NCBI RefSeq assembly: GCF_001279775.1
Contig: NZ_LGDG01000224.1
Span: 16,228 to 80,227 of the forward strand
Length of the DNA stretch: 64,000 nucleotides
Source of the DNA: Streptomyces sp. MMG1533
GTDB lineage: Bacteria > Actinomycetota > Actinomycetes > Streptomycetales > Streptomycetaceae
Reading direction: 5' to 3'
The notes below the pieces were generated by a model. It did no database searches and had not been told where the DNA came from. It was given only the letters and a program-made list of their open reading frames with translations. Positions 56,790 to 64,000 of the stretch are shown piece by piece. Position numbers and translations under genes: made by a program. Positions within the stretch are counted from its first letter, which is position 1. Each line of letters starts with the position of its first letter.

Positions 56790-57171
56790 CGTGGACGGCT
56801 GCAAGCAGATCGTTTCGTAAACGTTTTCCCTAAGTTTTTGACAGCACTCCGAGCCGGCCCGGGATGCCCGCCGAGGTTTGCTCGGGTTCCCTCGACATGC
56901 GGCTGACCTGCGCCGATTCGGTCCAGGTCCGCTGCGGTGCACGTGCACCCGGGCATAACCCCACGGACAAACCGGCGTAACAAATTGCCGCACACCTCTT
57001 GCTATGAGGAGGATCGGCGTCCTACCGTCCCAGCAACCGCTTACTACAGCTTCCGCTTGGCCGACCCCCCGCAACCGCGAGCCGATGGTTTCCGGCCGCC
57101 GTTCCCGGCCCACATCGAGGCGCCGTTCTCTCCCCTCTGAGTCGCCCTACTTTCCGAAGGAACACGGTCAG
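56790..57171. other. Intergenic control region of the third importer
   Basis: This 382-base gap contains the operator-like sequence at 56811-56826, a TTGACA -35-like box at 56838-56843, a second possible promoter near 57000, and the ribosome binding site of the binding-protein gene (GAAGGA). No gene is supported. Confidence 0.5.
56811..56826. promoter_or_regulatory. LacI-type operator CGTTTCGTAAACGTTT
   Basis: CGTTT-CGT-AAACG (56811-56823) overlaps the perfect palindrome AAACGTTT (56819-56826), just upstream of a TTGACA box. It is the probable operator of the importer operon that begins at 57172. Confidence 0.6.
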
Positions 57172-58506
57172 ATGAACTTCACCAGCCCCCGGAGAAGGTT
57201 CGCCCGCGCAGCCGTGGCGGGACTCGCATTGACAGGTCTGCTCTCCGCATGCGGCGGATCGGACTCCGGCGACGACGCCAAGTCGTCCGGTCCGGTCACC
57301 CTCCCCTTCTGGGGTTGGGCGAACGGCCAGGAGGCCGTCGTGAAGGCGTTCAACGCCTCGCACAAGGACGTCCAGCTCAAGTACACCAAGGTCACCGACC
57401 AGCTGACCATGCAGAAGCAGCTGACCAACGCGGTCAAGGCCGGCAACGCGCCCTGTCTGCTGCAGAACACCGGCGAGTACGTCACGAGCTGGGTCTCGCA
57501 GGGTGCCCTTGCCGACATCACCAAGTACGTCGAGTCCAGCAAGGACAAGTTCAACCCCGGCTCGTGGGCCGTCGGCCAGGTCCAGGGCAAGGTCTACGGC
57601 ATCCCGACCAGCTCGGCGCCGGCCTTCACCATCTACCGCACCGACGTCTTCGAGAAGTACGGCCTGAAGGCGCCCGCGACCTGGGACGACTTCATCGCGG
57701 CCGGCAAGGAACTGAAGAAGCACGACATCAAGATCACCAACTACGCCGGTGAGGACCCGAGCACCCTGGAGGTGCTCGCCATGCAGGCCGGGGCGCACTG
57801 GTACACGATCGACGGCAACTCCTGGAAGGTGGACTTCCAGGACGAGGGCACCCTGAAGGCCGCCAAGGTGATCCAGGAGATCGTCGACAACGACCTCAAC
57901 TCCAAGCTCTCGTTCGCCGACTACGCGGCCGTGCAGCGCAACTACGACGAGGCCGGCACCGTGACGCGGCAGATCTCCACCTGGCAGATGTCCGGCATGG
58001 TGCAGAACTTCACCAAGTCCTTCGGCAAGTGGGCACTGGCCCCGTGGCCGACGTTCAACGGCGAGGCGCCCAAGACTCCCGCCGGGACCAACCAGAGTGG
58101 CGGGGTGACGCTGGTGACCGAGCAGTGCAAGAACAAGGAACAGGCCGCTCAGGCGGCTCTGTGGATGTCCACCGACGCCGGTGCGGTCAAGACCATGGCG
58201 AGCCCGGAGACCGGCAGCGGCGTGATGCCCGCGGTGGCCGACAGCAGCTCGTACGTCCCGGAGGCGATCCCCGAGAAGCTGCTGGGCAAGAACTACACGC
58301 CGGCCCAGAAGGTCGTGACGGACAGCATGGCCACCATCACCGACGACTGGACCTTCGGCCCGAACTGGACCGCGATGTTCACGGAGATGCAGGACGAGTG
58401 GGCCGCGGTCGTCGGCAAGAAGCAGAAGGTCACCGATCTGCTCGCACACATGCAGGAGTGGACGGTCAACGACCTGAAGCAGCGCGGCATCAGCGTCAAG
58501 GGCTGA
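57172..58506 (+). CDS. Sugar ABC transporter substrate-binding lipoprotein
   Basis: 444-residue surface protein. The start is ATG 57172, with GAAGGA upstream. A Sec signal ends in the lipobox LLSACGG, with the lipidated cysteine near residue 27. The mature family 1 binding fold begins VTLPFWGWANGQEAVVKAFN, and several tryptophans (WGW, HWYTIDG, STWQM) could stack on sugar rings. It leads an operon with two permeases, a micro-ORF and a cytoplasmic GH43 enzyme. The ligand is therefore probably a xylo- or arabino-oligosaccharide. Confidence 0.93.
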   Translation: MNFTSPRRRFARAAVAGLALTGLLSACGGSDSGDDAKSSGPVTLPFWGWANGQEAVVKAFNASHKDVQLKYTKVTDQLTMQKQLTNAVKAGNAPCLLQNTGEYVTSWVSQGALADITKYVESSKDKFNPGSWAVGQVQGKVYGIPTSSAPAFTIYRTDVFEKYGLKAPATWDDFIAAGKELKKHDIKITNYAGEDPSTLEVLAMQAGAHWYTIDGNSWKVDFQDEGTLKAAKVIQEIVDNDLNSKLSFADYAAVQRNYDEAGTVTRQISTWQMSGMVQNFTKSFGKWALAPWPTFNGEAPKTPAGTNQSGGVTLVTEQCKNKEQAAQAALWMSTDAGAVKTMASPETGSGVMPAVADSSSYVPEAIPEKLLGKNYTPAQKVVTDSMATITDDWTFGPNWTAMFTEMQDEWAAVVGKKQKVTDLLAHMQEWTVNDLKQRGISVKG

Positions 58507-58516
58507 GGCACACTTC

Positions 58517-59401
58517 ATGATTCGCTCGCAGCGCTGGAAGGGCGCCGCCTTCACGGTGCCCTTCCAGCTCGGCTTCGTCTTCCTCTACCTGCTTCCGATC
58601 GGCTACGCGATCTACCAGTCGCTGTACCTGGAGAAGCGGTCCGGACTCGGTCTCGGCGGCTCGACCACGGAGTTCGTCGGGCTGGAGAACTACCAGCACG
58701 GCCTGACCGACTCGGCGTTCATGACCTCCATCCTCAGGGTGGTGCTGTTCGCCTGTGTCCAGATCCCGTTCATGCTGCTCATGAGCCTGGTGCTGGCGCT
58801 CTGCCTGGACGCGGTCACCTCTCGGGTGGCCGGCCGGTTCCGGATCCTGCTGCTGGTTCCGTACATGATCCCCGGCGTGGTCGCGGCCATCGTGTGGATC
58901 AACCTGTACAGCCCCGAGGTGGGTCCCCTGACCCCGCTCGGCGAGTTGTTCGGGTTCGACTGGAACTTCTTCGCCCCCTCGATGGTGTGGCCGTCCATCG
59001 GCAACCTGCTGACCTGGCACGGCATCGGCTACAACATGGTGATCATCTACTCGGCGCTCCAGGGCGTGCCCCGCGATCTGTTCGAAGCCGCGCGGCTGGA
59101 CGGCGCCTCGGAGTTGCGGATCGCACTGAGCATCAAGATCCCGTTCGTGCGCGGCGCGCTCGTCCTGACCGCGCTGCTGTCGATCATCCAGATGCTGCAG
59201 ATCTTCAACGAGCCCGCCCTGTTCCGGAACGTGACTCCGCAGACGATCAGCGACAGCTTCGCCCCGATCATGATCATCTACAACCAGGCGTTCAACGCCG
59301 GCAACTACAACTACGCCGCGGCCCTGTCCGTGCTGCTCGCCCTGTTCCTCGGCGTCGCATCCTTCCTCTTTTACCGGCTGACCTCGAGGGAGGCGGACTG
59401 A
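58517..59401 (+). CDS. Sugar ABC transporter permease, MalF type
   Basis: 294-residue membrane subunit starting at ATG 58517, 10 bases after the binding-protein stop. The EAA loop is DLFEAARLDGASELR near residues 188-202. It ends in TGATG with the next permease. Confidence 0.93.
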   Translation: MIRSQRWKGAAFTVPFQLGFVFLYLLPIGYAIYQSLYLEKRSGLGLGGSTTEFVGLENYQHGLTDSAFMTSILRVVLFACVQIPFMLLMSLVLALCLDAVTSRVAGRFRILLLVPYMIPGVVAAIVWINLYSPEVGPLTPLGELFGFDWNFFAPSMVWPSIGNLLTWHGIGYNMVIIYSALQGVPRDLFEAARLDGASELRIALSIKIPFVRGALVLTALLSIIQMLQIFNEPALFRNVTPQTISDSFAPIMIIYNQAFNAGNYNYAAALSVLLALFLGVASFLFYRLTSREAD

Positions 59402-60339
59402 TGGCACTGACGGAAAACCGTAAGGAAAACGGCACGGAAGCCGGCAGTGAGCCACCCCGCGGGCGCACCGTGCGGCGGCTCACCCGTCCGGACCCGGCGG
59501 CGCGCTCCCGGGGCGGCCAGCGCTTCCTCCTCGTCGGTCTGGCGCTGGCCAGCGCCTACAGCCTGTTCCCGGTGTACTGGCTGATCATCGCCGCGACCAA
59601 GGACCGTGTGGGGCTGTACCAGAGCAACGGCCTGTGGTTCTCCGACATGCACCTGTGGGACAACCTGCGCCAGGTGTTCACTTACGGGGACGGCATCTTC
59701 CTGCGCTGGACCGCCAACTCGTTCCTGTACGCGGGCGTCGGCTCCCTGGGCGGCACCCTCATCGCCCTCGCCACCGGCTACGGCCTGGCACGCTTCGACT
59801 TTCCGGGCCGCAGTGCCGTGTTCGCGTGCGTCGTGGGTTCGTTCCTGATCCCGATCGCCCTGCTCACCCTGCCGCTGTACCTGCTGTTCTCGGAGATCGG
59901 CATGGTCGACACGCCCTGGGCGATGCTGATCCCCTGCCTGATCAACCCGTTCAGCGTGTACCTCGCCAAGGTGTACACCGAGGCCACCATCCCCTTCGAG
60001 CTCCTTGAGGCGGCCCGCATCGACGGCGCCGGCGAGCTGCGGATCTTCTTCAGCATCGTGCTCCGGATGATGACGACCGGCGGCGCGACGGTGTTCCTGC
60101 TGGCCTTCGTGAACACCTGGAACGCCTTCTTCCTGCCGTTGACCGTGCTGCGCGGCGAGGAGAACTGGACCCTCAACCTGGGCCTGTACAACTGGTCCGG
60201 CAAACGCGCGGAGTCCGGCGTCGACCTGACCAGCCTGGTGCTGACGGGCGCGCTGCTGTCCATCGTGCCGATGGCGATCATGATGGTCGCGATGCGCCGG
60301 TACTGGCGGTCGGGCGTGACGATGGGGGCCCTCAAGTGA
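59401..60339 (+). CDS. Sugar ABC transporter permease, MalG type
   Basis: 312-residue membrane subunit starting at ATG 59401, overlapping the partner stop by one base. A polar N-terminus of about 35 residues precedes the first helix. The EAA loop is ELLEAARIDGAGELR near residues 200-214. Its stop codon lies in the first of three 30-base repeats that lead to the GH43 gene. Confidence 0.93.
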   Translation: MALTENRKENGTEAGSEPPRGRTVRRLTRPDPAARSRGGQRFLLVGLALASAYSLFPVYWLIIAATKDRVGLYQSNGLWFSDMHLWDNLRQVFTYGDGIFLRWTANSFLYAGVGSLGGTLIALATGYGLARFDFPGRSAVFACVVGSFLIPIALLTLPLYLLFSEIGMVDTPWAMLIPCLINPFSVYLAKVYTEATIPFELLEAARIDGAGELRIFFSIVLRMMTTGGATVFLLAFVNTWNAFFLPLTVLRGEENWTLNLGLYNWSGKRAESGVDLTSLVLTGALLSIVPMAIMMVAMRRYWRSGVTMGALK

Positions 60340-60422
60340 CCGTGATCCAGGCAGCCTCGAAGCAAGTGACCGTGGTCCAGGGAGCCTCGAAGCAAGTGAC
60401 CGTGATCCAGGGAGCCTCGAAG
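60333..60422. repeat. Three 30-bp tandem repeats at the permease/GH43 junction
   Basis: CAAGTGACCGTG with a following CCAGGGAGCCTCGAAG segment is repeated three times (60333-60362, 60363-60392, 60393-60422) with only two base differences. Each unit contains a ribosome-binding-like GGGAG and an AAGTGA start/stop signature. Confidence 0.9.
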
Positions 60423-60425
60423 TGA
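60336..60425 (+). CDS. 29-residue micro-ORF built of three 10-residue repeats
   Basis: It starts at GTG 60336, whose last bases form the permease stop (GTGA), and ends at TGA 60425, which overlaps the GTG of the GH43 gene in the same way. The peptide is a threefold repeat of VTVIQGASKQ with small changes. A GGGGG ribosome binding site lies 8 bases before the start. It may be a true small coupling peptide or simply the open frame left by duplication of a short intergenic unit. Confidence 0.45.
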   Translation: MTVIQAASKQVTVVQGASKQVTVIQGASK

Positions 60426-62011
60426 CCCGGCTGCGCAATCCCGTCCTCCGCGGCTTCGCCCCGGACCCGTCCCTGGTGCGGGTGGGCGAGTGGTACTACG
60501 TGGCGACGAGTTCGTTCGAGTGGTTCCCGACGATCCCCGTCCACCGCTCGCGGGACCTGGCGCACTGGGAGTACGCGGGCCACGTCCGGGGCGCGGTCCC
60601 CGGCGACTCGCTCGCGGGTGTGCCCGACTCGGGCGGCGTCTGGGCGCCGTCGCTGAGCTGGGACGGCGAGCGCTTCTGGATGGTCTACTCGATCGTCCGC
60701 TCGGTGGGCACGCCGTACTTCGACACGGACACCTACGTCAGTACGGCCACGGACGTGAGCGGCAAGTGGACGGCACCGCGCCGGGTCGCGAGCCACGGCT
60801 TCGACCCCGCGCTCTTCCACCACGAGGGCCGGCTCTGGCTGCTCAACCTCCAGAACGACCACCGCCCGGGCGGCAGGCGCTTCGCCGGGATCGTGCTGAC
60901 GGAGCTGGACCGCGAGACCCTGGACCCCCTCGGTGACACCCACCTCCTCCTCCAGCACGAACGGCTCGTCGAAGGGCCGAAGTTGCTGTGGCGGGACGGC
61001 TGGTACCTCCTGGTGCTGGCGGAGGGCGGTACGGGCTTCGAGCACGGGGTGCGGGTGGCGCGCAGTCGCGTGATGACCGGTCCGTACGAGCTCGACGACC
61101 GGCCGCTGCTGACGTCACGGGACGATCCGTCACTGCCGTTGCAGAAGGCGGGGCACGGCGAGCTGGTTCAAACCCCCGACGGGAACTGGGTGTTGAGCCA
61201 TCTGACGGCCCGGCCCCTGGACACGCCCGAGGGCCCGCGCTGCACGCTCGGCCGTGAGACCGCGATCCAGCCGGTGACCTGGGACGCGGAGGGGTGGCCG
61301 AGGCTGCGGCACGGGGGCTGGCATCCGGCGGTGGAGGTCGACGTACCGACGCATCCGGATGGAGAAGGAGCTCAACTCGGCGATGGCGCCGATCCGTTGG
61401 GCTGGCCCTGGAGCACCCTGCGCGGATACGCGGACCCGTCCTGGGCGGACGCCACCACCCGCCCCGGCCGGATCCGGCTGCGCGGCCGGCACGGTCCCGA
61501 GTCGTGGTGGGCGCACAGTCTGCTGGCTCGGCGGATCACCGAGCACCGCGCCGAGGCCGAGGTCACCGTCGAGGCCCGGCCGCGGACGTTCACGCAGGCC
61601 GCCGGGCTGGTGCTCTGGTACAACACCGAGGCGTATCTCGCCCTCGACCTGACCTGGGCCGAGCCCGCGGGCGAGGGGCAGTGCGGTCAGCAGTGGCGGG
61701 GCGGCGGCCGTACGGTGCTCAGCCTGGTGGAGCGGGACGAGGCGGGCACGCGGCAGGTGGCCGTCGTGGACGTCGACGCGGACGGGGCGCTCACGCTGGG
61801 TGTGACGACCGAGGGCGCCGAGGCACGGTTCTGGTACGTCCGGGACGGTGTACGCACGCCGGTCGGGTCGCCGCTCGACTTCGGCAGGCTCTCCGACGAC
61901 CACGGAGCGAAGCTGCGCTTCACCGGGGCGATGGCCGGGATCCATGCCGTGGATCTCGTGGACGCGGGCTTCTCGGCCTACTTCTCGGGGTTCCGCCTGG
62001 ACTGCCGATAG
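60422..62011 (+). CDS. Cytoplasmic GH43 glycosidase (beta-xylosidase/arabinofuranosidase type)
   Basis: 529 residues without signal peptide, start GTG 60422 with GGGAG seven bases upstream. The five-bladed propeller (about 1-300) begins NPVLRGFAPDPSLVRVGEWYYV, with the catalytic base aspartate near residue 17. It is followed by a C-terminal beta-sandwich (about 330-529, TFTQAAGLVLWYNTEAYLAL) that closes the active site in this two-domain type. It would split imported xylo- or arabino-oligomers. It is last in the importer operon, and transcription of the LacI gene at 62194 begins afterwards. Confidence 0.92.
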   Translation: MTRLRNPVLRGFAPDPSLVRVGEWYYVATSSFEWFPTIPVHRSRDLAHWEYAGHVRGAVPGDSLAGVPDSGGVWAPSLSWDGERFWMVYSIVRSVGTPYFDTDTYVSTATDVSGKWTAPRRVASHGFDPALFHHEGRLWLLNLQNDHRPGGRRFAGIVLTELDRETLDPLGDTHLLLQHERLVEGPKLLWRDGWYLLVLAEGGTGFEHGVRVARSRVMTGPYELDDRPLLTSRDDPSLPLQKAGHGELVQTPDGNWVLSHLTARPLDTPEGPRCTLGRETAIQPVTWDAEGWPRLRHGGWHPAVEVDVPTHPDGEGAQLGDGADPLGWPWSTLRGYADPSWADATTRPGRIRLRGRHGPESWWAHSLLARRITEHRAEAEVTVEARPRTFTQAAGLVLWYNTEAYLALDLTWAEPAGEGQCGQQWRGGGRTVLSLVERDEAGTRQVAVVDVDADGALTLGVTTEGAEARFWYVRDGVRTPVGSPLDFGRLSDDHGAKLRFTGAMAGIHAVDLVDAGFSAYFSGFRLDCR

Positions 62012-62089
62012 CCGTGTTCGAAGTTTCGAAAACCCGACCCGGCACAGACCTGCGAACTCCGGCCTCTTCCCGAGGTCCGGCCGCGAACC

Positions 62090-62109
62090 TAGGGTAGAGA
62101 GCGCTTACT
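62090..62109 (+). promoter_or_regulatory. Promoter -10 box and LacI-type operator
   Basis: TAGGGT (62090-62095) is followed without a gap by AGAGAGCGCTTACT (62096-62109), the same order as at 54290. It would let the LacI protein encoded at 62194 control itself. Confidence 0.6.
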
Positions 62110-62193
62110 ATCCGTTCGGTCTCCCTACCCGCGGTGGCAGCGCGCTGTCGAAACTTTTCATGGCCCTCGGGCGGGCCGGAGAGGTGGTTCCCG

Positions 62194-63264
62194 ATGGTCC
62201 GTACGGAGAGTGCGAGCGTGACGGCCGGGCCGACCCTTGCGGTCGTGGCCCGCGAGGCGGGGGTGTCCGTACCCACCGCGTCGAAGGTGGTCAACGGCCG
62301 GGAGGACGTCGCCCCCGAGACCCGCCGTCGGGTCACGGAGGCGCTGGACCGGCTCGGTTACGTCCGCAGACCCCGCTTCGACGCGGCGAAGGCGTCGGGG
62401 CTGGTCGACCTGGTCGTGCACTCGCTGGAGAGTTCCTGGTCGGGTGCCGTGCTGCACGGGGTGGAGGCGGCGGCGCACGACGCGGGCCTCGAGGTGGTGG
62501 TGTCGGCCGGCCTCACCAGGACCCGCGGCGGGCGCCCGGAACGCGGCTGGCTCGACAAGCTCATCGCCCGCGGCTCGTCGGGGGTGCTGTTCAACCTGGC
62601 CGAACTGACCGAGTCCCAGTACGCCTGGCTGGACCAGCACCGCATTCCGTACGTGATGATCGACCCGGTGCTCGAACCGCCGGCGGGCGTGGTGTCGGTG
62701 GGCGCGGCGAACTGGCACGGCGGGGTGACGGCGACCGAGCACCTGCTGTCGCTGGGCCACGAGCGCATCGCCGTCGTCGCCGGTCACCAGCGCAAGATGT
62801 GCAGCAACGCGCGGGTCGCCGGCTACCGCTCGGCACTCGCCACGGCCGGGGTCCGGCAGCGTCCCGAGTACGTCCGGCACGCCGGCTTCGACGAGAGCGT
62901 CGCCCGCCGCAGGATGCGGGAACTCCTCGACCTGCCCGAGCCGCCCACGGCCGTCTTCGTCTGCTCGGACCGGATGGCCCTCGGGGTGTACGAGGCGCTG
63001 GCCGAGCGGGGGTTGAGCGTGCCGGACGACATGAGCGTGGTCGGCTTCGACGACCTGCCCGAGGCCCGCTGGCTCACCCCGGCCCTCACCACGGTCCGCC
63101 AGCCGCTCTCCGAGATGGCGGCGACGGCGCTGCGGCTGCTGGTGCGGATGATGGACGGCGACCGCCCGGAGAGCACCCGTACGGAACTGTCGACGCGGCT
63201 GGTGGAACGGGCGAGTACGGCCGGGCCGCAGGTCCAGGGGGTGCGGCGTGGACGAGCCGGGTGA
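62194..63264 (+). CDS. LacI family transcriptional regulator
   Basis: 356-residue repressor. The start is ATG 62194, with GAGAGGTGG upstream. The helix-turn-helix is TLAVVAREAGVSVPTASKVV at about residues 14-33. The ligand domain has VGAANWHGGVTATEHLL, LVRMMDGD and GFDDLPEA. It is less similar to the two other LacI proteins of the window. It stands just after the importer/GH43 operon, the usual place for a local repressor. The last 17 bases overlap the next gene. Confidence 0.92.
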   Translation: MVRTESASVTAGPTLAVVAREAGVSVPTASKVVNGREDVAPETRRRVTEALDRLGYVRRPRFDAAKASGLVDLVVHSLESSWSGAVLHGVEAAAHDAGLEVVVSAGLTRTRGGRPERGWLDKLIARGSSGVLFNLAELTESQYAWLDQHRIPYVMIDPVLEPPAGVVSVGAANWHGGVTATEHLLSLGHERIAVVAGHQRKMCSNARVAGYRSALATAGVRQRPEYVRHAGFDESVARRRMRELLDLPEPPTAVFVCSDRMALGVYEALAERGLSVPDDMSVVGFDDLPEARWLTPALTTVRQPLSEMAATALRLLVRMMDGDRPESTRTELSTRLVERASTAGPQVQGVRRGRAG

Positions 63265-63811
63265 GACCTGTGCGATCCGTTACGGGTGGAACGCCCGCGC
63301 GGTGGGTCTCGTGCTGCTCCTCGCGCCGGTGGTCGCCGTGGGCTTCGTCCCAGGGGCCGTCGCGGCGGGGGACGGCCACAGCGAGTGGGCCTTCGTTCCG
63401 CTCGTCGCGGCGTTCCTCCTGCTGCTCTCCACCCGGAGGGTCGCCGTGGGCATCGGGCCGACGGGCATCACGCCGGGCCGTGCGGCCTCCCTGGACGGGC
63501 GGCGGTTCCTGCCCTGGTCGGCGATCGCGTCCGTCGGTCTCCACCTGACGCCGGGAGCAGGGAGCGCGCTCAAGGTCCTGTGGCGCGAGACGGACGCCGC
63601 GCCGCCGCCGAGCCCCGTGGACTCCCCCGCGCCACGGGCGATCGACGGGAACCTGGACACCCAGGTGGAGCCCGACTTCGTGGCGGCGTTCCGCGGGACC
63701 ACGATGTCGACCGTCGGCATGGACCTGTGCGAGGTGGACGCGGCCCGCCTCGGGACCGCGATCCGGGCGTTCGCTCCCGAGGTCCGTCTCTTCGGCGCCA
63801 TCGCCCGGTAG
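63248..63811 (+). CDS. Small membrane protein, PH-like domain
   Basis: 187 residues, start GTG 63248 inside the end of the LacI gene. Two hydrophobic segments (about 18-42 and 48-63) are followed by a soluble part beginning VAVGIGPTGITPGRAASLDGRRFLPWSAI, which resembles bacterial PH-like membrane-associated domains. The function is unknown. Confidence 0.8.
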   Translation: MDEPGETCAIRYGWNARAVGLVLLLAPVVAVGFVPGAVAAGDGHSEWAFVPLVAAFLLLLSTRRVAVGIGPTGITPGRAASLDGRRFLPWSAIASVGLHLTPGAGSALKVLWRETDAAPPPSPVDSPAPRAIDGNLDTQVEPDFVAAFRGTTMSTVGMDLCEVDAARLGTAIRAFAPEVRLFGAIAR

Positions 63812-64000
63812 GGCTTCGGCCGCCGGTACCGGTCCGTGTGGGGCCCCCTCCGCCCACGGGCCTACGTCCCCACGTGGTTTCGGACGTCTGCATGGGCCAA
63901 CGACCGCCGGATTCGCTCACTTTTGTTCATATACGGAAGGAGGGAACTCGCCGGGTCGACGGGGCGTCGAAGGATGCGGCGGGGAGGGGGGCCGTTGCTC
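63812..64000. other. Right edge of the window
   Basis: 189 bases with no complete gene. A ribosome-binding-like GGAAGGAGGGA occurs at 63936-63946, but no convincing start follows within the window. Confidence 0.4.

Overview
The window is a very GC-rich actinobacterial chromosome segment and almost certainly comes from a Streptomyces. The evidence is strong third-position GC, frequent GTG starts, GGAGG-type ribosome binding sites, twin-arginine secreted enzymes, sugar ABC importers without their own ATPase, and several LacI regulators. No rRNA, tRNA or CRISPR array was seen.

Layout: (1) 1-5928 is a sugar ABC importer (lipoprotein cut by the window edge, two permeases) followed by a family GH2 beta-galactosidase and a 13-bp hairpin terminator. 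(2) 6059-8663 is a three-gene ABC-2 exporter. (3) 8804-13000 holds a TetR gene with a double operator, an FMN reductase and two MFS exporters. (4) 13046-15747 encodes a secreted GH10 xylanase and a secreted phosphoesterase fused to a jacalin-like lectin. (5) 15835-24935 is a mixed region: a 1033-residue NTPase/TPR protein, a tiny membrane protein, a TetR/hydrolase pair whose hydrolase seems to start at ATC, a PEP-mutase-like enzyme, a secreted protein and a HEAT-like protein. (6) 24932-35906 is a pectin (rhamnogalacturonan I) locus: DUF2264 protein, rhamnogalacturonan acetylesterase, PL4 rhamnogalacturonan lyase, two GH43 enzymes and an anchored beta-helix protein. A tnpB element sits between the two GH43 genes. 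(7) 36002-39592 encodes an APH-like kinase, an amino acid permease and homocysteine methyltransferase. (8) 39836-44002 has a LacI gene, an 11-residue-repeat acidic protein and a carboxylesterase. (9) 44110-63264 is a second polysaccharide locus: two alginate-lyase-family enzymes, a GH28/GH49-type beta-helix enzyme, two ABC importers, a 2-hydroxyacid dehydrogenase, an intracellular GH43 enzyme and two LacI regulators.

The parts fit together as a carbohydrate-scavenging region. Secreted Tat and Sec enzymes cut plant cell-wall polymers, three ATPase-less ABC importers (probably energised by a shared MsiK-type ATPase elsewhere) take up the oligomers, and cytoplasmic LacZ, GH43 and dehydrogenase process them. 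LacI-type operators recur across the loci, and one class lies immediately downstream of a -10 box at several promoters.

The most unusual observations are a 29-codon micro-gene made of three 30-bp repeats stitched by GTGA overlaps between an ABC permease and GH43, the tnpB element splitting a probable GH43 operon, and the apparent ATC start codon.
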